64,000 nt of DNA, taken from assembly GCF_016801865.2 (NCBI RefSeq), contig NC_068939.1:181008034-181072033 (forward strand). The letters run 5' to 3'. Shown here one piece after another: positions 24,216-36,105 of the stretch. Numbering within the stretch: position 1 is the stretch's first letter; the number at the start of each line of letters is the position of its first letter. The notes under the pieces are model-generated. The model was not told the origin of the DNA and did no database searches. It saw only the letters and a program-made list of their open reading frames with translations. Made by a program: the position numbers and the translations under genes. The stretch is from Culex pipiens pallens. Lineage: Eukaryota > Arthropoda > Insecta > Diptera > Culicidae.

Positions 24216-25470
24216 AGCGAAATTGCAAAAATCAAATTATAACAAATAACTATTTTCAAATAATACAATAAAATGTATAAAATATTTTTTTATTTCTAAT
24301 TGTATTTTTTTTAGTTAAAATTTTAGTATTTCTAATTGTAAAACAGTGAGTGAGATAGTTGTTCGATTGAGATACTCCTATTATTTATTGTTGAGCAAGC
24401 TGCACTGTTTGTTTAAAAACTCACTTATATTTTTCATTGTATTTTTTTTTCAAGGTTAATTTTTCACACAGTTATTTTTAATTGACTAATATTATGTATA
24501 AGGACATAATTACTCCGAATCTACCAGCTTGCCAGCATGTACCTACTATTGCAAAGCTGTGCAAAACTCGTTTCCCTCCTCTCAAATCCTAGTTCGGCAT
24601 GCCTCGGCCGGCACATCGCGTCACGTTCAAAACTAGTCGGATGCCATTGGGAAAAATCGTGTTATCTGCACTTCTATGATCGGCGTGGAGTCCGCTGGGA
24701 GGAGAAAATTGCATCCATTTGAAAACTCCACGAGAGTGCGCCCCGTTGCACATCCTCCAACTGACCAAACTAGTTGCAACGCGGTCTACGAGGTTTGGTT
24801 TGGTATATCTTCTCTTCCTCCTTCTAGCCTTATCAAATGTTTTCCTCCACTCAGGTATTGGCATGGCGAATCGAGAGATGCAGCAGCAGCAGCTGTACCA
24901 GGCAGTAGCCTCTCAACGTGCATCAAAGCGGTGCAGAAATGGCAAAGAAAGAGAGCATCCAAACTACCTCTGCTACGGTATTGTTGTGTGTAGCATCTTC
25001 TTCGTCTGGCCGAGCCCAAGCACCGTATGAGAAAATGAAAAACCCATCCTCGCGGAACCACTCGGAACCGGTGGGGGAACCCGGGAGGGGAATGGGAAGG
25101 GAGGAACCCGTTGTTCCGATGCCGGCGAGGAAGTAGAAAATGGAACGAGTGAGGGAAAAAAACTCAAAAAAGTCGCAGTTTCAAATCGCCGATCCATGCT
25201 CTCTTGGTACAATTTCAGAAAATGTGCAGCTGAAATAAACAACAGATGTTGTTTCGCTTTTTCGCTAGATAGTAGGAATAAAAAGAGAGCAATCCACCCC
25301 GCTCGGTGATGATCCTAGCCAGGCCTCGCAGTGCAGAGCTTGTGAAGCAGACGCGGCGAACGCGAAAGAGCGCACTCGAACCTGCAAGTTCTGAGGGAGA
25401 CGATAGTTGCATAAGCGTCTTATTTGCAAAAATCCATCAATTAATTGGAGTTAAAAATTATGCGCACTCT
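24216..25470. other. AT-rich then GC-rich island, no recognisable gene
   Basis: From about 24520 to 25460 the DNA is GC-rich and apparently unique, with a CAGCAGCAGCAGCTG run at 24880-24894. Open frames up to about 105 residues overlap on both strands without a known motif, so I call none. It could be regulatory DNA or untranslated exon. Confidence 0.35.
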
Positions 25471-27584
25471 TGCTGGGATTTGCTCTTATAGAAAAATGAT
25501 GAACATTTTTATAAAGTTAAATTTATCCCAAATTTCAGCTTAAAAAGTAAATCGGACCTTTTTGTGGTTTTATTAATTGAGTATTTATTAAACGAAAAAA
25601 TGTTTTTTTGTTCACATTTCATTTTAAAGATGTTCAAAAAAATACCTAAAATTCGAGTGAGTATTTTTTGATTTTTATTAAAATAAGAATCAATAAAAAA
25701 ATAAATTATAAGCCATGCCTTTAACATTTTCATGTCCAATATTGGCTAAAACGCATTATATTTCATTTCAGTTGTGTTACAATTATTTGTTGTAAAAAAT
25801 GCAAGAAAGAATGTTTTACAAAACATCAATTGTATTGTTTCTTTATTTTTTAATTTGTTGCATCCATACTTTGGTATTAGTTAGATAAATAACAGCGACC
25901 AAAATATGCTCTTGGTTCACAGTAAATACCATGAAATCATACCAAAATCAGTTTGAAGTTTTTTTTTGACCAAGCATCCGAAGTATACTAAGATTGAAAA
26001 ATAAATAAAAAATATGGTAAAATTAAACTGGGTACAAGTAAACCGAAAGATTCTCAAAGTAAACAGTTTCCCAAAGTTTTCAGAGATATTTTGTAAAAGT
26101 TGGTAAAAGTACTGAAATTTCTTCAAAAATATCAAAGTTTGGTATCTCGACTTTACATGACGACGGTTTTACAAATTTCTTTAGGGAGTAAATCAATGAA
26201 TTAAAAAATCAACTTTCAATATTTAATTTCCAATTAAAGCATTAGTTTTGAAATATCGTTATGATATAAAACTAATTACCTTGACAAAAAAATCAAATTT
26301 TCCCACAGTATCGGAATAATTTGGGTAGAAGATTGAAATTCCATAAAATATCCAAATTTGGTTTTTGAACTACAAAAGTTTTATCATTTCTCAAAATATC
26401 GGAATAATTATCCTTGAATTTTCAACGGTTCTCGATTACCAAACTATAGTATTGATACAACAAAAAATGTATTTCTACGAATTTCCATTTTATTAACCTC
26501 TGTCATACAAATTCGTTCTGATTTTTAAGATACAGGTACAAAAAAAAACACAAAAAGAGCGTTTCATAAAAAAAACTACACAATTATCAAATTTCGATAT
26601 CTCAGCACATAATTTAGTAATTTCCTAGAATTTCTCAAGTTTCGAGATTTTAAATTTTGTATCCTTTTGACCTTTTCAAAAGGTTACTAAACTGAATTTC
26701 GAAATTATTCCTATTGAAAAGAGAAAATTTCATGTAATTTAACTTTTTAAACATTGAAAATTGAACCAATAATTTCAAAAATATCATGAGATGAATAGTT
26801 AGAGCTGATTCGATGAGACTACACTGAAATAAAAAAAAGTGCCAAATTTCAATTAAGGAAGGAGATTTCAGTGTAAGTAAAAACCCATAAAAAAATGATT
26901 TCAAATGCGTTTTATTCTAGTTCTATTGTTTTGCAATTATCAGTTTTCAAAAAATTATTTAATGAAAACAAAAATGTTTAGCGAAAAAAACTTTTTGTGG
27001 TACTGTACATAGAAAATTTTCAAAAATTCAAAAGATTTTTTTATAAACCCAAACATACTAAAAATGATTCTAAACACAGGGGAATGCAATTGAAATCGAT
27101 TTCAGCTGATGCACTTAAATTTCAATTGACATTTTCAAGTTTTTTGAAAAAAAATTTTTTGCTCCCTGATTTTTCGGGCCGCTTTTGAAGGGGGGAGAGA
27201 GGTGACAAAAACTTTTAAAAATATTTGTACCAGCCTAAACATAAAGAGACAGCAGTGGTCTGATCAACAACGTATAAAAATGAAAATTGCAGGATTTTTT
27301 TCAGCTCTGTTTTTTTTTGCATTGATGCTGTTCTTTCATAAAATATTAAGAAATTGCAAAAAATACCATTTCTCGTAAACAAATATCCAAAAAATATTCA
27401 CTTGAAAACGATGCACTTTATAAAAAAAACAATAGAGTCATCTTCGATTGCAATTTTGATTTTGTTGCTAAAAATGATATTTGATTATCTTCAAAAATCT
27501 TGATTTTTAAGTTGATATCTCCTAAACTCTAAACTCAAAAAATACGTTTGTTCACTATAAAGCACTATAAAATATTTTTTTGAG
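25471..27584. other. AT-rich DNA, no gene
   Basis: Two kilobases of AT-rich sequence with homopolymer runs. I find no coding signal, RNA or clear repeat. Confidence 0.45.
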
Positions 27585-27725
27585 TACCGTCATCAGGGGT
27601 GACATTGGGTCTGGGGGGTGAAATTGGGTCATACAAATTTCAGCATTTTTGGGTCATACAAAAATGCTGAAATTTGTATGACCCAATTTCACCCCCCAGA
27701 CCCAATGTCACCCCTGACGACGGTA
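27585..27725. repeat. Perfect-looking 66-bp-arm hairpin
   Basis: The arm 27585-27650 (starting TACCGTCATCAGGGGTGAC) is the reverse complement of 27660-27725 with at most one or two differences, around a 9-base loop. GC content is much higher than the surroundings. It is likely a hairpin MITE. Confidence 0.9.
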
Positions 27726-29351
27726 TTTAACCTTCAGGCCTACGCAAATTTACTTCGAGTTTTTTTCTCCCTCTCTTTCGAGTTCTCTCGAAATTTCCTC
27801 AAAAATATTTGACAGGAATTAAAATTGTAAATTAAAAGAAAACATGTGTAATCGATTTCAACATTTAAGAACATTTTGCATAACGTTTTTTTATGAAAAT
27901 AAAATCAAATAAAGTGTTTTGAACCTTTTAAAAATTCCAAATTTTGTACCACAAAAGTCGTAAAAGATAAGAAAAAATATATATTTTCTCAATTTCATTG
28001 ATCGTTTGCAAATTTGTCACTGAAGTTTAACTGTAATAAAGCATTAATCAATTTTTTTTGGATGGTCTGGTCAGGCTTGGAATTAGAAATTCTATTTTAT
28101 AATTTTTTCACTGAATTTATTGTAATATTTTTTTCTCCCTGATTTTTACGTCCTTATCCGATTTTTGGTCTTATCTGCAAATAGTTTAAAAGTGCCCTAT
28201 TTGATTAAACATCCAAAAAATACGTTATAAAATGAATTATTAATGTGATTTAAATTTTCAGCTATAATTATTTTTTGCCCCCTGATGTTTTGAGGCATTT
28301 TTGAAAAAGGCTGTCCTAAACAGCGAGGAAAATAATTAAAACTTTTTTATACCATTAAATGAGTACAAATCAACTTATAAGAAAACAAAAAAAAAACCAT
28401 TAGCCACTCTAGCAATCACTTCCGCGAAGAAAGAGATAAACCTTGAAACCGATGCGCTGCGCTATCGCGTGTAGTGTGCTTCTTCTTTCAGCACGCGGCT
28501 GCGACTGTAACCACGCCACGGCACGTGACATCAAACAGAACACGACAAGAAGAACTGCAGCAGCATCACACCGCAGCCCGCAACGTTGCCTGCTAGGATG
28601 AGACTCGAACTCATGGACTTGGTTGGATCTTCCACCGCGCGAACCTTGCCGCCTGCTACTCGCGTGTTGCAGCCAAGTCACGAAACCATACAATTCGCGA
28701 GGTGTGCAACGCAGACGGCTGTGACTCTGCAGCGACGACCCGACAATTTATAGCTTTTTCTCTTCCCCTTCTGACTGTGCATGTTGGAAAGAGAACAAAT
28801 GACGACGCTGAAGACGACTTGCTTCGCGTTCGGGATGTCGAGATTCTCGAGAAGAAGCCTTCCTTGTTCTTTTCTTCGGCCCGACTCGACTCGAACATTT
28901 CCATTTTCTGCTCTTTTCGATAGTTTTGCTGCCAAGAAAGCATGCGAGCATCTTGAAGAAATTGCGAAGAAATGCAACTGGTTGCAACGGCAGCAGCAGC
29001 AGCGCGCAAAGTTCTTCCGTTGCAGCCAGCAGGGAGAAAGAGAAGGCTGAAAGTGTGGAAACTATCGCTGCTGATGATTACGTTGGCGAAGGCGAGCACG
29101 AGAGGAACAGACTGTATAGAGTGGTGAAGCTGCTCAAGATTGCGAGGGGGAAAACGATAGTTTGTTTGAGACGTTGTAGCAAGGATCTAGATAAGCATAA
29201 TAACTCTACTCATAATATTGATATATTATGTTCTAAATAATTTCTTAGAAGAAGTTGATACCAAATTAGTCTGAAATATCACTCTTGAACAGTAAAAATG
29301 GGTACTAACTTAATCATAATTTTCAAATAAAGAATTTAGTTTATTTTAAAA
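27726..29351. other. AT-rich then GC-rich island, no recognisable gene
   Basis: 27726-28400 is AT-rich. 28420-29190 is GC-rich with (CAG)n at about 28990-29002. On - around 28580-28660 there is a B-box-like GAGTTCGAGTCTCAT with a 5-bp T stem, suggesting a decayed tRNA or SINE head, but no acceptor stem pairs. No protein is recognised on either strand. Confidence 0.35.
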
Positions 29352-29588
29352 TCTCGGATAAGTTTTCAAAAAGACGTAAGAGCCATTGGTAAACAAAGCC
29401 TTTTTTGCCCCGGTAATCGACGTGCTTACGAAAAATCATTTTCAAAAATGCTTGAGATTGTTCATCTACACGTCCTTTAAGTGCCCTAAACTTAAAACAA
29501 ATGAAATATTGTTTAAATTTTGAGAAAAACGAAAATTAGTGCCGGAGGTCACGATGGCTCTTACGGCTTTTTGAAAACTCACCCGAGA
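29352..29588. mobile_element. Short terminal-inverted-repeat element
   Basis: About 34-bp imperfect terminal inverted repeats, TCTCGGATAAGTTTTCAAAA at the left and its relative ending TTTTGAAAACTCACCCGAGA at the right, enclose about 170 bp without coding potential. It is probably a MITE. The target duplication is not clear. Confidence 0.6.
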
Positions 29589-30651
29589 AATGTTGTATTA
29601 TGGATCGCAGATTTCCTGAAGAATTCGAGTTCTGCGACCCCATTTTAGTCAAAATTGAGTGATTGATTGCCTTTTACATTGAAAAATGCCAATTTTAAAA
29701 ATTTATCTTTCGCCATTTTGGCCGCAATCTTGGATTAAAAATTTCCAGATCACTTTAGATAATTTGTTATCGTCCTGATTGTGCTATCTTGTCGCATGTC
29801 AATTTTAGACCAAATTGAGTCAAGAACGTCATTTTGTGCAGCTTTCAATGGCTCACTTTTTGACCTTAACAAATCCACAAAATTCGATTTCAATCCTGAA
29901 TTATTCAACAAAAACCTTAAAAACTGCGTGCAATCTTGTCACTTTTCATAAGGAGAGGAATTCTCTTCGTTTTTGCTAATCGACTTTTCACCGTATTTTT
30001 GGATTTGAATGATTTTTTTTTTGTCAATTCATTAGGTCCAAATAAGCCATTTTGCATCATTGGTTTTACATCTCCATGCAAATTTGGGGGCTGCCCAGAA
30101 TGTGCCAAGATTTTTTTTTTCGAAAATCTGTACCTTGAGAAGGGATTTTCTGATGGATTTGGTGTCTTCGACAAAGTTGTAGGTAATTTTTAGGACTACA
30201 TATTCTGAAAAAATAGGTACACGAAAAAAACATTTTTTACTTACTATTTGTTTCACAAAAATCGTTTTAAATGAATTTTACCCCTATGGATTTATTTTTA
30301 TTTTTTTATATGACAAAATTTGCCAATTTTGAGCTATAACGGTAATAACGGATATTTTTTTTTGCCAAGTTATGTTTTTTTTCAAATAGCTTATTTTGGA
30401 AAATTCCCCCGAAAATTAAAAAAAAAAAGCGCAATAAGTTTTTGGATGTAATGTTGAATTCAGAATTAAAAAGCACTTTTGTGAATTTTGATTAAAATAC
30501 ACCGTTTTTGAGTAAAAGCCATGTTTTAAGTTAAAATTTTCAGAAAAATGGTCCATCCTCGTCCACCCTTGAAAAAAACATATTTTGAAAGCTGAGAACA
30601 TTTTCCTGTCTTTTTTGGAAATTGTTGATTCAAAATTTGGTTGCTTAGAGA
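29589..30651. repeat. Mixed dispersed repeats
   Basis: 29590-29750 (CGCCATTTTGGCCGCAATCTTGG) resembles the interior of the MITE at 34.21-34.64 kb. 29771-29897 matches 7755-7875. 29940-30350, with TTCGACAAAGTTGTAG and AATAGGTACACG, is homologous to the inverted block at 37.6-38.06 kb. No gene is seen. Confidence 0.5.
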
Positions 30652-33421
30652 TGGACTTGCTTACTTTACTTTACTTTATCAGCAACAGGTCTATCGACCC
30701 AACGCTGAACTAATCGAAGATTTCCAGGATGCTCGATCTTGGGCCGCTCGTCTCCAGTCGCCCACAATGTTGGCCGCTCTTGCATCTTCGTCGACTGCAC
30801 ACAGCCAACGCGTACGAGGCCTTCCACGAAGCCGACGACCCCGTCCAGGTTCGCTGCTGAATATCGTTTTAGCCGCCCGCTCGTCCGACATTCTGGCTAC
30901 ATGTCCAGCCCACTTTAGCCTGTCGTGCTTGATGACTTTTACGATATCAGCATGTTTGTAGTCTTGGTACAGCTCGAAGTTCATGCGCCTGCGCCACCGG
31001 TCTCCTACTTGCTTGCCGCCGAAGATAGAACGCAGGATTCTCCGCTCGAAGACCCCAAGTGCTCTCTGGTCAGCCTCCTTTAGCGTCCACGACTCGTGAC
31101 CGTAAAGAGCTACAGGGAGTATCAAGGTCCTGTACAGCGTGATTTTCGTAGGCGTCCTTAGGCTGCGGGACCTTAGCTGGCTACGAAGACCGTAGAAGGC
31201 CCTGTTTGCAGCACTAATCCGCCGTTTCACTTCGCAGCTCACATCGTTGTCGCACGTCACAAGTGTACCAAGATATACAAACTCATCCACCACCTCATAT
31301 CTTTCTCCATCTATTTCCACCTCCGAAACACCATCACCTGCACTGCCACGCGTTCTGCCAGCAACCAGATACTTGGTCTTGGCAGTGTTGATGGTCAGTC
31401 CGATCTTCGCAGCTTCCCGCTTGAAAGGGACGAACGCCTCCTCCACTGAACGACGATCAATACCAATGATGTCGATGTCGTCAGCGTATCCAAGCAGCAT
31501 GTGCGATTTAGTGATGAGTGTTCCGTTTCTTTGCACGCCTGCCCTTCGAGCAGCACCTTCCAACGCTATGATGAACAGTAAGTTCGAGAGAGCATCGCCC
31601 TGCTTCAATCCATCCAACGTAACGAAAGCTTCAGATGTCTCGTTAGCTATTCGCACGCTTGATTTTGCTCCGTCGAGCGTTGCACGAATCAGTCTAATTA
31701 GCTTCGCCGGAAAGCCGTGTTCTAGCATAATTTTCCAAAGTTCGTTTCTTTTGACTGAATCGTACGCCGCCTTGAAGTCGATGAACAAATGGTGTGTTTG
31801 CAGGTTGTACTCTCGGAACTTGTCGAGGATTTGTCGCAAAGTGAACATCTGGTCCGTCGTTGACCGACCCGCTCGAAAACCGCACTGGTATTCGCCGACA
31901 AAGGTCTCGGTCAACGGTCTCAGCTTGCTCCACAGGATTCGGGATAGTACTTTGTACGCTGAGTTGAGGATTGTGATGCCTCGATAGTTGGCACAATCGA
32001 GTCTTTGCCCTTTCTTGTAGATTGGGGTGATGAGCCCGTCTAACCAGTCGGTCGGAAGCTGTTCTTCGCACCAAATTCGCTGGACGATTTGATGCAGAAT
32101 CTCGATCATCCGCGCGCTCCCGTGCTTGAAAAGTTCGGCCGGAAGTCCGTCCTTTCCCGCGGATTTCGCGTTCTTGAGCTCCTTTACGGCTTTTTCCACG
32201 TCCTCCAACGTAGGCGGGTCCACAGCTATTCCATCATCCTCAACGTTCATCCTGTCCTCGACGATTCCCTCTCGCGTCTCACCGTTCAACAGCTGTTGGA
32301 AGTGCTCCTTCCACCTGGCCGCTACCGCTGTCTTATCTGTCAACAGGTTACCTTCCCTGTCGTTGCACATAACAGGGGAAGGCGTCGCTTTCTTTCTTAC
32401 ACCGTTGACAGTTGCATAAAACCTCCGCTTATCGTTCGCGTTGTACTGTGCTTGAGCTTCGGCAAGTACTCTCTCGTCGTACTCCCGTTCTTTTCGGCGG
32501 TGGATTCGTTTCTCAGCTCGTCGCAGCTCACTGTATCGCTCACAGTTTCGGCGCGTACCCTTAACCAGCATACGTTTCCTGGCCTCGTTCTTCTCGTCCG
32601 TCACTCGCTGGCACTCCGCATCGAACCACCCTTTGGGTTTGCGTCCTCTGGTCGTGCCGATCACTTCGGTAGCCGTTGTGTTGACGATGCTCTGGAGGGC
32701 TCCCCATTGCTCGTCCAGGTTACCCGTAGGCGCGTCCTCGTTGATCCGCTCGTCGAGCTTCCGACTGTACTCTGCAGCAACGTCGCTGCTCGCGAGGCGC
32801 TGGACGTTCAACCGCGCTATCCTCGCAGTCCGCGGGGTTAGCACGTTCGACAGCCTAGCTATGATCTTGCACGCTACCAGGAAGTGATCGGAGTCGATGT
32901 TCGGTCCTCTGTACGATCGGACGTCCATCACGTCCGAGAAGTGTCGACCATCCACCAAAACGTGATCGATTTGTGTGCACGATTCGCCATTCGGGTGGCG
33001 CCAGGTGTGCTTCCGAATGTTCATGCGCGCAAAGAAGGTGCTACAGATAGCCATTCCTCTGGCTGCGGCGAAATTGACCAAACGTAGGCCGTTGTCATTC
33101 GTGCGAGGATGAAGGCTCTCCTTGCCGATGACAGGATGGAAGAAGGCTTCCCTTCCGACCTGCGCGTTTGCGTCTCCGATGACTATCTTCACGTCGTGTC
33201 TTGGGCACTCTCCATAGGTCTTGTCGAGACGCTCGTAGAAAGCGTCTTTATCGTCATCGGGCTTGTCGTTCGTCGGCGCGTAGATGTTGATCAGGCTGTA
33301 GTTGAAGAATTTGCCCTTCATTCTGAACACGCAGATCCGGTCATTCACCACCTTCCACTTGATGACTCGGTTCTTCTGATCCCCAATCACTACGAAACCG
33401 ACTCCACTCCACTGGACTTGC
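30652..33421 (-). mobile_element. 5'-truncated non-LTR retrotransposon (LINE)
   Basis: The element body (30661-33412) is flanked by TGGACTTGC at 30652-30660 and 33413-33421, a 9-bp target duplication. On - it ends in three AAAGT units after the stop, a short tandem tail as in RTE or CR1-like elements rather than poly(A). It carries a single long frame for endonuclease and reverse transcriptase (see CDS). The N-terminal endonuclease part and any 5' UTR are missing, as expected from incomplete target-primed reverse transcription. Confidence 0.88.
30691..33412 (-). CDS. LINE endonuclease-reverse transcriptase, N-terminally truncated
   Basis: About 900 uninterrupted residues. Numbered from the frame opening at 33423, an APE-type endonuclease remnant (residues 1-185) shows INIYAPT, GDANAQ, QIDHVLV and SDH, so the active site is largely present but the first strand with the catalytic Asn/Glu region is cut off. 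The reverse transcriptase (about 400-700) has FIDFKAAYDS, LKQGDALSNLLF and the catalytic YADD box (646-649). The C-terminus has the LKWAGHVARM and GRPRTRW motifs found in RTE-like or craniofacial-development-protein-2-like ORFs. No gag frame and no RNase H are present. The lack of stops suggests a young copy. It has no start of its own, so it is unlikely to be expressed. Clade assignment is tentative. Confidence 0.85.
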
Positions 33422-34211
33422 AAAGAATAAAAAAATCGAAGATTGACTTTTCTAAGTACTAGCTCAATCGATGAAAACTTGGAAACTATTGATTCGATTT
33501 TTAATGTTAAAACTGAAACTCGTGTGACTTTTGAAAAAATTGTTTAGGCCTCAAGTTAAAAAAAGAAGATATTTTCAGTAAGAGTCGTAAATTTATCCAA
33601 CGAGGTTTACAGAGATGGATAAATACGACGAATGCTAAAATAAGTATGTCGATGTGAATAGTAAATTCACCATTCAAATCAAAATTAAATTGAAAAGCAT
33701 TACTTTTCAATACAAGTTCTGAAAAGTCAATTTTTATAGTACTCATTTGAGTGCTAAAAGATATACTTTTCAGCACTTGAATCGAGAAAAAAAGTAATAA
33801 AAAAAAGTTAATACACAAAAAAATGATGGTAATACTCATCAGGAAATGGTGACAAATTTTGTGTCAAGGAAAAATGTGTAATATTACAGCAGAAATGAAA
33901 GAAACGTCATCATTTTCTGATGAATTTTTATCAGGTTCATATTTTGACACTTTTTTTTAGGTAAAATTATAAAAAAGGTAATATTCAACCAACCAAATTT
34001 TCAACCTTCCAAAACCCAACTTTTTTTTCTGTGTAGTTTCCAAACGGAATTGTAATAAAGACTAACATTTCAAAAGGGCCAAAATCTGCTCCAAGATACA
34101 CAAAATAAAAGGAGAATAGTTACAGATATTATACATAAAGATGTTAGCATAAACTCAGAATGGAAATCAATTTGGTTAAAGGTAATCAAATAATTGTAAC
34201 AAAATGCGTAT
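33422..34211. repeat. Decayed TTTTCAGCAC repeat (copy 3) and MITE-like DNA
   Basis: 33550-33800 retains TTTATCCAACGAGGTTTAC and ACTTTTCAGCACT from the repeat at 15.9 and 23.8 kb but is degraded. 33815-34045 starts ACACAAAAAAATGATGG and ends TTTTTTTTCTGTGTAG, suggesting another short inverted-repeat element. No gene. Confidence 0.5.
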
Positions 34212-34641
34212 ACAGTCCAGACTCGATTATCCGAAGCCTCGATTATCCGAAGTTTCGATTATCCGAAGTTCAATTATCCGAAGGTTTGTATGGGACTTCG
34301 AATAATCGAATCATGACCAAAAAATTTTTTTTCGCATTACTTCATTTTCTTACTTCTAACATCTTTTAATAATAATTCTGCGACCTAATTTAAGTCATAT
34401 TTGAATGGTTGAATGCATTTTTAATTAAAAAATGCACTTTTTTAATATTTTATTACCGCCATTTTGGCCGCCATCTTGGATTTATGATTTCCAAATCATT
34501 TAAGAGTAGTTTAGGGGTTAAGCTTAAGCTCAACAATCAAAAATAAGACAGCGAAAAAAAAATCGGGATTCAATTATCCGAAGTTTCGATTATCCGAAGT
34601 GAAATTTTTGCGAGGCCTTCGGATAACCGAGTCTGGACTGT
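34212..34641. mobile_element. Complete MITE with CAGTCCAGACTCG termini
   Basis: Terminal inverted repeats of about 30 bp start ACAGTCCAGACTCG at both ends. TAT lies directly outside each end, which may be a target duplication. The subterminal region carries five direct copies of ATTATCCGAAG near the left end and two near the right. The interior is noncoding (AT-rich with CGCCATTTTGGCCGCCATC). The termini resemble pogo/Tigger-type Tc1-mariner derivatives (inference). Related fragments lie at 22.17 kb, 29.6 kb and 48.99-49.2 kb. Confidence 0.75.
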
Positions 34642-34644
34642 TAT

Positions 34645-35130
34645 TAAAAAATTTATTGTTTTTAAAGAACTATCATGCTGTAATTTTTTGTGTATCTTGA
34701 TTTTTGAGACTTTTTTAAAAGGAAAGGCATAATAATTTTAAATAATATTTGGGCGATTTCAACTTTATATCCATAAACAAAAAAGTACAAATATCATCCT
34801 TTTCTGATTATTCTCAATTTTAGTGGTTAACTCTAACAAATAATGCAAAAATCTAAAACTTCATCAAAATTGAAAAAAAAGTTTTGAATTTTTCGTAATT
34901 TTTTTTTCCACTCTATCCGCTTAAAGGCATCAAATTCGAAAATGAATGGACAGATTTAGTAGCTGTGAATGTCTTCTTACGAAACAATCCAGAAAATTGA
35001 AAAAAGGGTATGTGGCTTTACATCTTTTCGGATTCACCCCAGAGACTTTATAACTAAGAATCAAGCGAATGTAATGTTCTTTCCCCTAATTAAATTTGTT
35101 CCCATATTGTTTTGGTCACCGAGAAATGAT
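34645..35130. other. AT-rich DNA, no gene
   Basis: No gene or repeat recognised. Confidence 0.4.
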
Positions 35131-35357
35131 GTTAATTAAATTCTAATCGGACTATTTGGGTGAAAACTGACACAAATTTTAGAAGAAAGATGATGAAATT
35201 TTAGGTGGATAGGTCGACTTACACACATACTTCTTCAAATGGCCCTTCATTTGAAGAAGTATGTGTGTAAGTCGACCTATCCACCTAAAATTTCATCATC
35301 TTTCTTCAAAATTTGTGTCAGTTTTCACCGAAATAGTCCAATTAGAATTTAACTAAC
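35131..35357. repeat. Hairpin with about 110-bp arms
   Basis: 35131-35241 is the reverse complement of 35248-35357 with a 6-base loop and only a few mismatches, mostly near the outer ends. It is the longest near-perfect simple hairpin in the window and has no coding content. It is likely a hairpin MITE or inverted duplication. Confidence 0.9.
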
Positions 35358-36105
35358 AATTCAATTTGTTTTCCAATTGCTTACAAATCGTCTATCCAGC
35401 CTTCAGTTTTCTTCAAATTTTGAGAGTTCTTTTCATCCATACTATCCTGGTACAATAAATGGCTTTTTTGTGACATTTTTATTATAGCTTCTTCAACGTT
35501 AAGCTTCATCCCCATAGAATTGTGAGAACAATTCACCCCACTTTTACTGAGCGAAACTCACTTCTCACCAGCGTGCACAATGTGCTCCCAGCCGTTGTGA
35601 CGACGACACGCTCAATGGATGATACACTCATAAAAAAGCGCATTTAAACAACGTTGTTTTAATGAAGACGTCGGAAAAAGCCATTTAGCCGCAATAAAAA
35701 CACTAGAGCCAAATGCTTCGGTGGAGGTAGTCTGACGTTTGCTGGGTTTTTTGTTGTTGTTTTTGTTGCTTCAGCTGTCAAAGCTGGTGGAAAAGACCTG
35801 ACCCTGGACGATTTTACGAGCCCATAAATGTTTATCATTAAACCAGCAATAACCTTTCTCTTCTATGGTTGATGCGTTTGTACTTCCTTCTGGAGGTGAG
35901 GAATCGTGACAAACAAACTTTTTTTAAAGAAATATTTAAAAAAAATAATTAAGATAAGAACCACCCTAAGCGAGACTAACACTATCCTGAGGCGCTAAAA
36001 AATCATCAACGAACTACTCATCAGTGGCATTCAAAGCCTTAGCTCAGTTGAACGTGAGACTTGATCATTGCGAAACGCAAAACAGCTTGGCAGTTCGGTA
36101 GAAAA
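35358..36105 (+). promoter_or_regulatory. Upstream region of the odorant-binding protein gene
   Basis: Apparently unique DNA, not shared with other parts of the window. An arthropod initiator TCAGTT lies at 36044-36049, giving a 5' UTR of about 60 bases. A second TCAGTG is at about 36020. I see no TATA box at the expected distance. Confidence 0.4.

Noticed and set aside
28580..28665. tRNA gene on -
   Set aside because: A B box and T stem are visible but the acceptor and anticodon stems do not pair. At most a decayed tRNA-derived fragment.
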